From Parasphingorhabdus halotolerans (GTDB lineage: Bacteria; Pseudomonadota; Alphaproteobacteria; Sphingomonadales; Sphingomonadaceae): a DNA stretch of 64,000 nucleotides. Both the position numbers and the translations under genes were made by a program. Numbering within the stretch: the first letter of the stretch is position 1; each line of letters opens with the position of its first letter. A model generated the notes under the pieces. That model worked only from the letters and a program-made list of their open reading frames with translations. It had not been told where the DNA came from and searched no databases. The stretch spans positions 3,038,001 through 3,102,000 of the forward strand of contig NZ_CP051217.1 of NCBI RefSeq assembly GCF_012516475.1, in the 5' to 3' direction. Shown here in pieces: positions 26,056-35,276 of this stretch.

Positions 26056-27501
26056 TCAAATAGTAACCGGTCGCTGGCCGACGGGCTTGAATATCTGCGG
26101 GCCTAGATCGAGCCGGAAAGGAGCCATTTTCGGCCGGGGTGGTTCATGTTCCTTGCCGATAATGAAAGCGGCCGACTGCGAAGAAATTTTATCCACGAGA
26201 TCATCTTCGGAACTGTTATATGTTGCCACAAAACGTGTGAGCGGCACGAATAATTTTTGTGAGTTAAACGCAATCGGTTCAATAGCATAGAGCGGCAACC
26301 GGATTTCGCCTGAAAGGGTAATCGCTTCGCCCGCCGCCAGATTTTCCACTTCGTGCAACAGGTCGGGCTCGGGTGTTTCTGCGCCCTGCACGAGCTTGGC
26401 ATTGGCCTGCATCATGGTCCCGGACAACGCAATATTCCTGAGCGGCGTGTCTTTGGTGTTGGTCAAAGTTACGCTATAATTGAGCACAGCGTTGAGCAAA
26501 GTGGACGAGGCGCCATTGGCCGTGAGTTCAATCTTCAGCACCTGGTCTGTGTCGGGCGCAATCGCTTTCTTTACACCATTGGGTGCCGGCTTGTCGGGCG
26601 CGGGAACTGGACTCGGTTGAGCGGGCGGTATGGTCCCAATTTTGGAAGTGATGAAACCACCTGTATTTCCTGCAACCGGTTCTTTCTGTTGTGCCGGATC
26701 CGGCGGGGAGTATATTTTGGGTGCAGGTTTGCGAGCCTTTGGCTTGGCTGTAGCCGGTTTCGGCGCTGGGAGGTCTTTGATAGCTGGCTCTGCAATCTGG
26801 ACATTATTACTCTTCTTTTTGCGCCAAAAGAAGAGCGCAAGAGCTGCGAGCATGGCAATCAAAACCGCTGCCGCAGCCAACAATATGTTTATATTGTTCG
26901 ACGCTGGTTCCGGAACGACATTATTTTCCGGCTCTGGCATGCTGGATGGCAGCGTATCAGTGGTTGGAATTGCGCCACTATCGTCTTCAGGCGAAACGAC
27001 GGGTTCAGTAGTGTTGCTAGCTGGCGGAGCACTTTGCGGGATTGGGTCAGGTGCCGGTTCAACAGAGACGGGCCGCTGCGGGGGCGGTGCTGACCTTGCT
27101 GGGTTTTGTTGGGGCGATCGTATCGTGGTTGAAGGAGGTCGTTCTGCCGGGACACGCGCCGTTGGAGCAACGACTTGGGGCGTGCTCGAGCGTGAAGACG
27201 CTGGCACCGTTGGCCGAGGGGCGGTAGACGTAGACGTAGACGGTTGCGGCGGCGGAGTCCCTTCATCGACCGGACCCTCGGCAGCCGGTGTGCCCGGTCT
27301 CTGTTCGGCCGGTGGCAGCCTATATTCGCTGACCGATGGTAGATCGATAACCTCGCCCGGCAATTCGTTTTGTGCAAAAGCCGGAACGGCGGTGAAGGCA
27401 CAGCAAAGCACAGCGGCAATCACCTTGGCCGCTATATTCGCTGAACGGGTCGAACTGTTTCGATGATTTTTGATCATTGCCCTCTGGTCTTCTCGCGCCA
27501 T
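26056..27501 (-). CDS. Exported proline-rich single-pass membrane protein
   Basis: A 481-residue protein in four parts. First is a signal peptide (AAKVIAAVLCCAFTAVPAFAQ). Then comes an extracytoplasmic linker of about 150 residues very rich in Pro, Ser, Thr and Ala. A helix with positive stop follows (ILLAAAAVLIAMLAALALFF then WRKKKS). After a second proline/lysine-rich linker comes a C-terminal domain of about 150 residues with beta-sandwich-like strands (VLKIELTANGASSTLLNAVL, LRNIALSGTMM). The topology puts this last domain in the cytoplasm. I know of no function. ATG 27477 is an alternative start. Confidence 0.75.
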   Translation of the reverse strand: MAREDQRAMIKNHRNSSTRSANIAAKVIAAVLCCAFTAVPAFAQNELPGEVIDLPSVSEYRLPPAEQRPGTPAAEGPVDEGTPPPQPSTSTSTAPRPTVPASSRSSTPQVVAPTARVPAERPPSTTIRSPQQNPARSAPPPQRPVSVEPAPDPIPQSAPPASNTTEPVVSPEDDSGAIPTTDTLPSSMPEPENNVVPEPASNNINILLAAAAVLIAMLAALALFFWRKKKSNNVQIAEPAIKDLPAPKPATAKPKARKPAPKIYSPPDPAQQKEPVAGNTGGFITSKIGTIPPAQPSPVPAPDKPAPNGVKKAIAPDTDQVLKIELTANGASSTLLNAVLNYSVTLTNTKDTPLRNIALSGTMMQANAKLVQGAETPEPDLLHEVENLAAGEAITLSGEIRLPLYAIEPIAFNSQKLFVPLTRFVATYNSSEDDLVDKISSQSAAFIIGKEHEPPRPKMAPFRLDLGPQIFKPVGQRPVTI

Positions 27502-27580
27502 CTGTTGCTTTTATCACTGAACTGGCCATGAATATAGTGTTTGGGATGACATCAGCTGCCCTGTGCATTAGATGATCTGC

Positions 27581-28051
27581 ATGACCGATCAACAAAACTC
27601 TAAGCCTGCACCGAAATTTCTTGGTCAGCAAAGCGCGACACCAGCTTCTCCGGAAGAGGCCGTGCTTGACTATGTTGCCAATCCACGCACCGGAGAGCTG
27701 TATCTCACGCGCTTCGCGGCACCTGAATTTACGTCGCTTTGCCCGGTAACAGCGCAACCTGATTTTGCCCATCTGGTGATTGACTATGCGCCGGACAAAA
27801 CCATTGTCGAATCCAAATCGCTGAAGCTGTTCCTCGGCGCGTTCCGCAATCATGCCGCCTTTCACGAAGATTGCACGGTCGGTATCGGCAAACGGTTGTT
27901 TGACGAAATGAAACCGAAATGGCTGCGTATAGGCGGTTACTGGTATCCGCGCGGAGGTATTCCGATTGATGTCTTCTGGCAGTCGGGCGAGCCACCCAAG
28001 GGGCTTTGGCTGCCCGATCAAGGCGTTGCACCCTACAGAGGAAGAGGTTGA
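27581..28051 (+). CDS. queF: preQ1 synthase (7-cyano-7-deazaguanine reductase)
   Basis: A 156-residue short-form QueF that reduces preQ0 to preQ1 with NADPH in queuosine synthesis. The catalytic cysteine is in [13 protein letters not shown] (residue 54, with D61), and [20 protein letters not shown] (77-96) carries the substrate glutamate and histidine. ATG 27581 is preferred to 27572 for the family N-terminus. It is followed one base later by the GST-like gene, and diverges from the proline-rich protein gene. Confidence 0.96.
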   Translation: MTDQQNSKPAPKFLGQQSATPASPEEAVLDYVANPRTGELYLTRFAAPEFTSLCPVTAQPDFAHLVIDYAPDKTIVESKSLKLFLGAFRNHAAFHEDCTVGIGKRLFDEMKPKWLRIGGYWYPRGGIPIDVFWQSGEPPKGLWLPDQGVAPYRGRG

Positions 28052-28052
28052 T

Positions 28053-29141
28053 ATGACGCATAAACTTTACGGCGGCCCGCTTTCGCTCTACTCGGGAAAG
28101 GCGCGCGCCTATCTCGACTGGAAAGGCGTGGATTACGAAGAAATCCTGAGTTCGACCGAAGTCTATAAAGACATCATCCTACCAAGAGTTGGCCGACCCG
28201 TTATTCCGGTCATGGTCACCGACGATGATGAAACGCTGCAAGATACCACCCTGATCATCGATCATTTCGAAGAAAAACTGGGTGGGCAGTCGGTCTATCC
28301 GGACACACCCAAGCAGCGGCTTGTTGCTTTGCTTATGGAGGTTTTTGGAGACGAATGGCTGGTGATTCCGGCGATGCACTATCGCTGGAACTATAACGAA
28401 GAATGGGTTTACGGCGAATTTGGTGCGGTCGCCGCGCCTGAAGCCAGCAAGGAGGAGCAGCTGGTCATTGGCCGTGAGCGCGGTCAGAACTTCAAGGGTT
28501 TTTGCCCGATATTGGGGATTAATGAACAGACTATCCCCGCGATTGAAGCGAGTTATGAGGAGCTGCTCGCTGATCTGGACGCGCATTTTACGGCGCATGA
28601 CTTTCTGCTCGGATCACGGCCTTCGATTGGCGACTATGGCTTGATTGGGCCGCTCTATGCGCATCTTTATCGTGATCCGGCTTCTGGCGAGATTATGAAG
28701 CGGTTGGCTCCCCGTGTGGCTGCCTGGGTTGAGCGGATGGTGGATGTCAAAACGCCGTTATCGGGAGATTTCCTGCCCGATGATGAAGTGCCAGCGACGC
28801 TCATTCCGGTTTTGGAGCGGATGATGTTGGAACAGATGCCGTTTCTGCAAACCACTGCAAATATGTTTGCGGCATGGGTCGATGCCAACCCGGATACAGA
28901 CATCCCGCGCGCTGTTGGTATGGCGGAATTTACCGTAGAGGGTGTCACTGGGCAGCGGATGGCACCGCCGTTCAGCCTATGGATGCTGGCACGCGCACTG
29001 GGCTTTTACGAGAACCTTGGCGAAAAGGATAAGCAAGCCGTCGACGGGATGTTGTCATCAACAGCGGGCGTAGAAGCGTTTCAGCAATTTGCTGCAGGAC
29101 CACAATTGTTGTTCGAGAATTTCCGGCTAAGACTTGCCTGA
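28053..29141 (+). CDS. Glutathione S-transferase-like protein with long C-terminal domain
   Basis: A 362-residue protein. The N-terminal 85 residues are a thioredoxin-fold GST domain (KLYGGPLSLYSGKARAYLDW, VIPVMVTDDDETLQDTTLII). The C-terminal helical part is much longer than in usual GSTs (about 200-220 residues in total) and contains SRPSIGDYGLIGPLYAHLY. The catalytic residue cannot be named with confidence; Ser in PLSLYSGK is a candidate. ATG 28053 lies two bases after the queF stop. Substrate unknown. Confidence 0.85.
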   Translation: MTHKLYGGPLSLYSGKARAYLDWKGVDYEEILSSTEVYKDIILPRVGRPVIPVMVTDDDETLQDTTLIIDHFEEKLGGQSVYPDTPKQRLVALLMEVFGDEWLVIPAMHYRWNYNEEWVYGEFGAVAAPEASKEEQLVIGRERGQNFKGFCPILGINEQTIPAIEASYEELLADLDAHFTAHDFLLGSRPSIGDYGLIGPLYAHLYRDPASGEIMKRLAPRVAAWVERMVDVKTPLSGDFLPDDEVPATLIPVLERMMLEQMPFLQTTANMFAAWVDANPDTDIPRAVGMAEFTVEGVTGQRMAPPFSLWMLARALGFYENLGEKDKQAVDGMLSSTAGVEAFQQFAAGPQLLFENFRLRLA

Positions 29142-29149
29142 AGGCGGCT

Positions 29150-30274
29150 CTATTTCCGACCGGCCTTCCATGCTTTCAACTGCTGCGGCACCAGCGCGAC
29201 AAGATCATCATAGGCGAGTGACACGTCAATGAGGTGCAATCCCCAATCCTGCAACACTGTGCTGCCAACCACCACGTCTCCCGGCACGTCATCCGTGCGA
29301 GGGTCGTCAGCTACACCGTCGACCGACACCGACAAATAGCTTGCTCCGTTCTCATTCACGCACTGGGCGCTAAGCAGGCCGGGTAGGGCAACATAGCCGG
29401 TCGAAATATTCGCATCCTTGACCCACGGCCCGGTGTCGCGGGCCATTTCCCAAGACCGGCTTGCCGCAAAGGCGCTACGTAACGGCGCGCGGCCACCACC
29501 CAGTGCTGCCGGGTTGGTACAGGCGACTTCCATTCCCGCTTGATCCGTCTTGCCAAATCGCGAATTGGCTGGCGGCGGTGCGGTTTCGCGAAAACTGACA
29601 TAAGTCACAACGCAACCGCTCTGCTCGGCTTTTTGGCAAAGCGGCGTGGATTGGAAATCACCGCCAACATCTTTGCCCTTCGCGACCAATATGTTGCTGC
29701 CAATCAGCATCGCGGACAGCATCTTTGTCGCGATTGGTTTCCCATCAATTTCCTCGGCGAGCAACCGCTTGAGCAAGCCGGTGCCCTGACTATGGCCGAT
29801 GATAACAAACGGGCGTCCGTCATTGTCGTTGGCCAGATAATGCTTCCATGCATCGCGGACATCGCTGTAATTTAGCTCACGGTCTGCCGCGATCGGTTGC
29901 CCCGTCATCAGCGCGCGCAACGCCGTCAGAGTGACTTGGCGGTAGAGTGGCGCAAAGGTGCGGCACTGCGCGCCAAAGCGGGCAAATTGCGCCTCGATAA
30001 CTTTACGTTCTTCCTCATTGGCAACCATATCGCTATTACCGGTTTCGTCGAAGGAAACGGTGGGGTAGACGTAAAAGCAATCGGCGTCCGGCGCTTTCGC
30101 GGGCTCAAATTTTGTGACGGTCAATGTGCCATCGGGCGCAATCGCGGTAATGTCTCGAGAGATGGTGCAGGCATCACGCTGGTCCGGGCGGCAAAGCCAG
30201 TTTTGGGCAAGACCATAGTCGTTTGGAACCGGCCCAGTCGCCGCAGCTGCTGCCAATATTGTTTCGATTATCAT
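29150..30274 (-). CDS. DUF3089 alpha/beta-hydrolase-like protein
   Basis: A 374-residue protein. DCFYVYPTVSFDETGN is the DUF3089 signature, and VIIGHSQGTGLLKRLL is a serine-hydrolase nucleophile elbow. The end holds WGLHLIDVSLAY with a possible catalytic histidine. N-terminal AAAAATGPVPN may be part of a weak signal peptide. Start ATG 30274 follows GGAGAAGAAGG. Relatives are annotated as lipases or esterases without experimental support that I know of. It converges with the GST gene. Confidence 0.85.
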   Translation of the reverse strand: MIIETILAAAAATGPVPNDYGLAQNWLCRPDQRDACTISRDITAIAPDGTLTVTKFEPAKAPDADCFYVYPTVSFDETGNSDMVANEEERKVIEAQFARFGAQCRTFAPLYRQVTLTALRALMTGQPIAADRELNYSDVRDAWKHYLANDNDGRPFVIIGHSQGTGLLKRLLAEEIDGKPIATKMLSAMLIGSNILVAKGKDVGGDFQSTPLCQKAEQSGCVVTYVSFRETAPPPANSRFGKTDQAGMEVACTNPAALGGGRAPLRSAFAASRSWEMARDTGPWVKDANISTGYVALPGLLSAQCVNENGASYLSVSVDGVADDPRTDDVPGDVVVGSTVLQDWGLHLIDVSLAYDDLVALVPQQLKAWKAGRK

Positions 30275-30427
30275 GCCTTCTTCTCCCCGATGCCGATGAT
30301 GTCATGATTCGAGTTTTGTGGCAATCCGCTACCGGAAAAAATCGAGAAGCCATTGTTTTGACAGCGCGCAGTTGATCGGTTGGTCATTTGTCTTTGCAAG
30401 GTCACAAACTTACACTATCGTCAGCAG

Positions 30428-30826
30428 ATGGGTCCAATTTTTCAGCATAATATCGCGATTGCCGCAGACGACATTGATTTCATGGGGCATGTGAATAACG
30501 CCAATTACCTCACATGGGTTCAGGAAGCCGTGATTGCACACTGGCAGAAAATCGCGCCAAGCGAAGCGCTGGCAACCCATTTGTGGGTCGCGCTAAAACA
30601 TGAGATTACCTATCGGAAACCGGCGTTTCTCAATGATGAGGTGATTGCCGATGTGCTGCTTGAAAAAGTGCATGGCGCACGCGCGTTTTACACCACCATC
30701 ATTCGCCGGGGTGAAGAAGTGCTGGCCGAGGTCGAATCCAGCTGGTGCTGCATTGACGCAGGCACAATGCGGCCTATGCGGATCGCCAAAGATATGGTCA
30801 GCCAGTTTTTCGCATCGAAAGACTGA
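30428..30826 (+). CDS. Acyl-CoA thioesterase, hot-dog fold
   Basis: A 132-residue YbgC/4HBT-type thioesterase. IDFMGHVNNANYLTWVQEA carries the family aspartate-histidine-asparagine cluster, and ALKHEITYRKPAFLNDEV follows as in FcbC-like members. It hydrolyses acyl-CoA; the natural substrate is unknown. ATG 30428 begins the hot-dog core (GPIFQHNIAIAADDID); the frame is open upstream to 30380. It converges with the HerA-like gene, four bases apart. Confidence 0.9.
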   Translation: MGPIFQHNIAIAADDIDFMGHVNNANYLTWVQEAVIAHWQKIAPSEALATHLWVALKHEITYRKPAFLNDEVIADVLLEKVHGARAFYTTIIRRGEEVLAEVESSWCCIDAGTMRPMRIAKDMVSQFFASKD

Positions 30827-30830
30827 ACAC

Positions 30831-32411
30831 TTAACGCATCAGCCCACCGATCAGATTGCGGACAAAGCGGCCTGCGACCGGTCCGGCCAGATCGGTCGCG
30901 ATTGATCCGGCTATAGACGTCACGCCGGACTGCACGGGACTAGCGCGCGATTTTTTACCCAATACCGCTGACGCAGCCATGGCAGCAGCGGATCCAGCGA
31001 CAACTTTGGTTCCGCGACTAAGCGCCTTTTCCCAGATGCTTTTGGTTTTGCGTGGATTTTTGGCGACTTCTTCCTTGCTTGTTTTCTCGACTTCTACTGC
31101 GACTTCTGCGGCATCGCTTGCTTTCTGGAGCAACACTTCTTCTGCTGATTCGCGGTCGATCTCTTCATCATATTTGTCCTTATAGGGTGAAGCGAATACG
31201 GTAAACGCACGTTCTTTTTCGGTAACCGGGCCCAGCCGGGAGCGCGGCGGTTTGATTAGCGTTCGCTGGACAATAGAAGGCGCCCCGTCTTCGAGCAGTG
31301 TTGAAACCAGCGCCTCACCCGTTCGCAATTCGGTGATCGCCTGCTCGACATCCAAATCCGGATTGATCCGGAAGGTATCCGCAGCAGCCTTGATTGCCTT
31401 CTTGTCCTTTGGCGTGAAAGCGCGCAGCGCGTGTTGCACCCGGTTGCCGAGCTGACCGGCGACTTCTTCAGGAATATCAACAGGGTTCTGTGTTACGAAG
31501 TAGACGCCGACGCCTTTGGAGCGGATCAGGCGAACGACTTGCTCGATCTTGTCCTCCAGCGCTTTGGGTGCATCTTCAAACAGCAAATGGGCTTCATCAA
31601 AAAAGAACACGAGCTTGGGTTTTTCAGGATCACCAACCTCGGGCAGTGTTTCAAACAGCTCGGCCAGCAACCAAAGCAGGAACGTCGCATAGAGCTTGGG
31701 ACTGCGCATCAACTGGTCAGCTGCCAGCACGTTGATGTAGCCGCGGCCCTGGTCATCACATTTGATGAAATCATCAATTTCGAGTGCAGGTTCGCCGAAA
31801 AACTGGCCGGCACCCTGGCTGTCGAGTTGCAATATTTGCCGCTGGATGGAGCCAACGCTAGCGCGGCTGACATTGCCATATTTGGTTGACAGCTCTTTGG
31901 CATTGTCGGCAGTGTGGGCGAGCATCGCCTGTAAATCTTCGAGATTCAGCAGCAGCAAGCCTTGTTCATCAGCATAGCGGAAGACGATGTTGAGAACTCC
32001 CTCCTGCGTATCATTGAGGTCCATCAATCGGGAGAGCAGAAGTGGCCCCATTTCGGATATCGTGGTGCGGATGGGGTGGCCCTGTTTTCCGTATAAATCC
32101 CAGAAGACGGCAGGATTATCGGAATAGGCGTAATCATCCATGCCCAGTTCTTTTGCGCGTTCTTCAAGCTTGTCCGCATGTTTGAAGGTGGGGGAACCTG
32201 CCATGGAAATACCCGCGAGATCACCCTTCACGTCGGCAACAAAAACCGGAACACCATTTGCTGAAAAACTCTCTGCAAGACTCTGCAAGGTAACCGTTTT
32301 ACCGGTGCCGGTTGCGCCTGCAATCAATCCGTGGCGGTTGGCGCGCCGCAGGTTGAGGCTCTGGCGCTCTCCGCCGCCCAGTCCAAGAAAAATTTCCGTT
32401 GCATCAGCCAC
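30831..32411 (-). CDS. HerA-like ATPase (DUF853/YjgR family)
   Basis: A 526-residue P-loop ATPase of the FtsK/HerA class. Walker A is GATGTGKT at residues 32-39, and Walker B is [12 protein letters not shown] near residue 265. The C-terminal quarter is lysine/glutamate-rich, then alanine/glycine-rich, ending [12 protein letters not shown]. The function of this family is not settled; HerA proper pairs with NurA in DNA end processing, but no NurA is present here. It is a single-gene unit facing the thioesterase gene. Confidence 0.9.
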   Translation of the reverse strand: MADATEIFLGLGGGERQSLNLRRANRHGLIAGATGTGKTVTLQSLAESFSANGVPVFVADVKGDLAGISMAGSPTFKHADKLEERAKELGMDDYAYSDNPAVFWDLYGKQGHPIRTTISEMGPLLLSRLMDLNDTQEGVLNIVFRYADEQGLLLLNLEDLQAMLAHTADNAKELSTKYGNVSRASVGSIQRQILQLDSQGAGQFFGEPALEIDDFIKCDDQGRGYINVLAADQLMRSPKLYATFLLWLLAELFETLPEVGDPEKPKLVFFFDEAHLLFEDAPKALEDKIEQVVRLIRSKGVGVYFVTQNPVDIPEEVAGQLGNRVQHALRAFTPKDKKAIKAAADTFRINPDLDVEQAITELRTGEALVSTLLEDGAPSIVQRTLIKPPRSRLGPVTEKERAFTVFASPYKDKYDEEIDRESAEEVLLQKASDAAEVAVEVEKTSKEEVAKNPRKTKSIWEKALSRGTKVVAGSAAAMAASAVLGKKSRASPVQSGVTSIAGSIATDLAGPVAGRFVRNLIGGLMR

Positions 32412-32456
32412 TCGCGAATCCCCTTTTTTGTCTCACCGATGGTTATCGTGCGCACA

Positions 32457-32490
32457 ACAAAAAGGCCAGCGCGAAGCCAGCCTTTTCGTT
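32457..32490 (-). terminator. Intrinsic terminator after degP
   Basis: On the minus strand AAAAGGCTGGC-TTCGC-GCTGGCCTTTTT forms a hairpin with a small internal mismatch and ends in a T-run. It lies 20 bases past the degP stop and ends the hflK-hflC-degP region. On the plus strand TTTTCGTTTTC also follows, but no plus-strand gene ends here. Confidence 0.75.
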
Positions 32491-32509
32491 TTCCCGATTG
32501 TAAAATAAC

Positions 32510-34054
32510 CTAGCTGTCGTTGAGGCGCACCGCGATAAATTGCGGATCACGCCCGCCGCGCTTTACCTGAAGCAACACGGCTGAGCGATTGGCCCGTTTG
32601 GCGCTGCCAATGGCTTTGTCGAGTTCGGCAATCGTGGTAACCGGCTGGCGGTTGACGCTGGTGATCAAAAACCCGCGGCGGATACCTTTTTGCGCTGCAT
32701 CAGCGTTAGGATTGACTGTCGACACCACCACGCCTTTTTCGGTCGATGAAACGCCGATCTGGCGGGCGATTGCGGGAGTGAGATCAACGACAGATAGCCC
32801 AAGCGCTTCGGCAGTTGCCTGCGCGCTTTCACCGCTATCATCTTCGCCCATGGCATTTTCTTCTGCATCAGGGTCGAAGCTGTTGGTCGCCAATTCTTCT
32901 TCTGACGGGCGCTTGCCCAAACTTGCGTTGAGCTTCACCGTTTTGCCGTTGCGCAAAACTTCAAGCGGCACACTGGCGCCCACCGGAAGATTGGCTACCA
33001 GATAGGATAGATTCTGATCCGGCGTTACTGATTTACCGTTGACCTTAACGACCACGTCGCCAGCCTGTAATCCCGCCTTTGCAGCTGCTTCGCCGGGAAC
33101 AACACTCTGGATAAACTCACCCCGATTTTTCTCGATACCAAGCGAATCTGCCAGATCTTCCGTCAACGGACTGATCTGAACGCCGAGATAGCCACGTTCA
33201 ATTTTTTCACCTTTGCGCAGTGTCGCCACAATCGGTGCGGCGACATCTGCCGGGATCGCAAAGCCGATGCCGACATTGCCGCCTGTGGGTGATATAATCG
33301 CGTTGTTGATGCCGATGACATTGCCGTTAAGGTCAAACATCGGGCCGCCGCTGTTGCCCCGGTTGATCGAAGCGTCGGTCTGCAGGAAGCGATCATAAGC
33401 ACCGCCCTGGCCAGTGTTGCGATGGATGGCCGAGAGGATACCGGTCGTTACGGTACCGCCAAGTCCGAACGGATTGCCGATAGCAATTACCCAGTCACCA
33501 ACGCGCGCGTTTGTGCTATCGCCAAATTTTACGAATGGCAGCGGTTTTTTCGCGCTAATTTTTAGTACGGCGATGTCGGAAGCGGCATCGCGACCCACAA
33601 GCTTTGCATCATATTCGGTGCGATCAGGCATGATCACGGTGATCGATTCGATTGTCGCGTTGCGATCGCCGGGCGCAACCACGTGATTATTGGTGACCAC
33701 ATATCCGTCAGCCGAAATAATAAAGCCGGAGCCGAGCGATTGCGCATCGCGGGTCTGGGCGCCGCCGCCATTGCCACCGCGATTGCCAAACAGGCCATCA
33801 AATGGCGTTCCGGCGAAGGGATTGTTGCTGACGCGCACTTTTTGTTTCGTCGAAATATTGACCACTGCGGGCTGCAATTGTTCTGTAAGATCAGCAAAGC
33901 TCATCGGCGCGCCTGCACGCGGAGCCGATGCCCGCATGACCGGGGCGTCATTCACTGCCGTTTGCGCGCCAGCTGGCCCGATGCCGGTCAGGGTTGCTGC
34001 GCTACCAGCCAAAAGCAATGCTGCTGAAATTCCGTAAGCGTAACGCACTATCAT
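32510..34054 (-). CDS. degP: Periplasmic serine protease DegP/HtrA (Do family)
   Basis: A 514-residue periplasmic protease and chaperone. A signal peptide (AALLLAGSAATLTGIGPAGAQ) is followed by the trypsin-like domain with the triad in VVTNNHVVAPG (His), ASDIAVLKI (Asp) and GNSGGPMFD (Ser). Two PDZ domains follow (ERGYLGVQISPL... and LGLSVVDLTP...), with an acidic insert (DPDAEENAMGEDDSGES) between them. The start is uncertain: ATG 34054, or GTG 34048, which has AGAGGA eight bases upstream. A 16-bp direct repeat lies in the upstream region. It lies downstream of hflC, as in many alphaproteobacteria, but 364 bases separate them. Confidence 0.96.
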   Translation of the reverse strand: MIVRYAYGISAALLLAGSAATLTGIGPAGAQTAVNDAPVMRASAPRAGAPMSFADLTEQLQPAVVNISTKQKVRVSNNPFAGTPFDGLFGNRGGNGGGAQTRDAQSLGSGFIISADGYVVTNNHVVAPGDRNATIESITVIMPDRTEYDAKLVGRDAASDIAVLKISAKKPLPFVKFGDSTNARVGDWVIAIGNPFGLGGTVTTGILSAIHRNTGQGGAYDRFLQTDASINRGNSGGPMFDLNGNVIGINNAIISPTGGNVGIGFAIPADVAAPIVATLRKGEKIERGYLGVQISPLTEDLADSLGIEKNRGEFIQSVVPGEAAAKAGLQAGDVVVKVNGKSVTPDQNLSYLVANLPVGASVPLEVLRNGKTVKLNASLGKRPSEEELATNSFDPDAEENAMGEDDSGESAQATAEALGLSVVDLTPAIARQIGVSSTEKGVVVSTVNPNADAAQKGIRRGFLITSVNRQPVTTIAELDKAIGSAKRANRSAVLLQVKRGGRDPQFIAVRLNDS

Positions 34055-34418
34055 ATTCCTCTCAATCAACCGACGTTGGCAACAGGATGGTGGGCGATCA
34101 GTCTAAAATCGCCGTATGGCCGATTGTCATTCGTCGTCAAAATCGTTCAAGTTCCAAAAACCTTCAAGTTCCAAAAACATTGCCGTAATATTTATGAACC
34201 GAATTTGAATGTCATCATAGCACAACATCAAAGGTTTTCATAAACGGCAGGTTTAATAGCCACTGTTATAACATCTGGGAGCGAAAAGCCCCGTTCGCAA
34301 GCCATCAAGCGCCACTTTATCGAAAAAAATTTGTATTCTAAAGAAAAAACGACAAATGTAGTCGCAAACGCGCACACATCGTTATTTCAGTGATCAGACC
34401 TGACCAAATTACCCGATT
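34055..34418. other. Intergenic region between hflC and degP
   Basis: About 360 AT-rich bases without a convincing ORF. It holds the degP promoter region with the direct repeat. A weak GCGAA/TTCGC stem near 34280-34300 could help end the hflC transcript. The size implies that degP has its own promoter. Confidence 0.5.
34146..34178. repeat. 16-bp direct repeat upstream of degP
   Basis: TTCAAGTTCCAAAAAC occurs twice (34146-34161 and 34163-34178) with one base between, 92 bases upstream of degP. Read on the minus strand each copy contains GGAACTTGAA, which resembles both an ECF-type -35 (GGAAC) and a heat-shock sigma -35 (CTTGAA). I could not find a matching -10 at a standard distance. It may be a two-turn regulator site or a recent duplication. 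Confidence 0.6.
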
Positions 34419-35276
34419 TTACTGCCCGCGAAACTGACGCAGATATTCGTTGTCGGGCGACAAGACGAACGATGACTGAGGATCACCTTCTGCGGCACCT
34501 TTCTGGAAAGTTGTTTCATAGCTTTTCATCGCGCGATAAAAATCATAAAAGTCGGCATCCTTGCCGAAACTCTCGGCATAAGTGCGCGCCGCGCTAGCGT
34601 CCGCTTCCGCCCGAATGATCTGAGCCTGTTTCGCACCTTGCGCTTTTATTGTGCGGGCTTCCTGCTCACGGGCGGTCCGCATCCGCTGATAAGCGCTTTC
34701 CAGTGGTGTGCCATCAGGCAGATCGGCACGCTTGATCCGTACATCGACAATTTCTGCGCCATATTGGCGTGCGACCCGGTTAAGGCCAGTACGGATATTA
34801 TCCATCACCTGACCGCGCTCCGGGCTGAGCAAAGCCGCAAATGGCCGCTTGCCGAGTTCGTTACGCAGGGCTGAGCCCAAAATAGGTCGCAACTCGTCTG
34901 CAACCCGTTCTTCCGAACCAGCCGTGATATACATGATTTCCGGTTTGGTGATCCGGAAGCGGGCAAAGGCGTCAACCTGAAGGCGAAGCTGATCGGTGGA
35001 GAGCACTTGCTGCTGCTCCATTTCGACATCGAGGATGCGCTTGTCGACCCAGACAACCTGCTCAAGAAAAGGCGCTTTTGCGATCAACCCGGCCCCGGTT
35101 TGGCCAAAGGCCTGACCTTCTTCGTAGCGATTGGTCAGGCGGACAACTTCACCGAAACGAACGATGACGCCCTGTTTGGTTTCAGGAACCGCTACCAAAG
35201 TATTGGCGAGGACAAGAAGAACCGCGATGGCCATGATGCCGAGCGCGACAGGATTTCGAAATAGACGGTCGATCAT
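34419..35276 (-). CDS. hflC: HflC, membrane protease regulator subunit
   Basis: A 285-residue SPFH/prohibitin-type protein. One N-terminal membrane helix (LGIMAIAVLLVLANTLVAV) anchors a periplasmic SPFH domain (GVIVRFGEVV, YGAEIVDVRIKRADLPDG), with a helix rich in Ala, Glu and Gln after it. With HflK it forms a cage around FtsH and limits its action on membrane proteins. The ATG overlaps the stop of full-length hflK as ATGA (35273-35276). Confidence 0.95.
   Translation of the reverse strand: MIDRLFRNPVALGIMAIAVLLVLANTLVAVPETKQGVIVRFGEVVRLTNRYEEGQAFGQTGAGLIAKAPFLEQVVWVDKRILDVEMEQQQVLSTDQLRLQVDAFARFRITKPEIMYITAGSEERVADELRPILGSALRNELGKRPFAALLSPERGQVMDNIRTGLNRVARQYGAEIVDVRIKRADLPDGTPLESAYQRMRTAREQEARTIKAQGAKQAQIIRAEADASAARTYAESFGKDADFYDFYRAMKSYETTFQKGAAEGDPQSSFVLSPDNEYLRQFRGQ

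Noticed and set aside
26353..27466. Two long plus-strand frames rich in Gly, Ala and Val or Cys and Arg
   Set aside because: They mirror the proline- and serine-rich coding strand of the exported protein; composition bias alone opens these frames.
29140..29168. GAAGGC/GCCTTC stem between convergent genes as a terminator
   Set aside because: The loop is long, the stem short and no T-run follows; mostly inside coding sequence.
30831..32411. HerA-like ATPase as a defence gene (HerA-nuclease pair)
   Set aside because: No NurA, SIR2 or other nuclease partner beside it; the DUF853/YjgR type is a widespread core-genome family.
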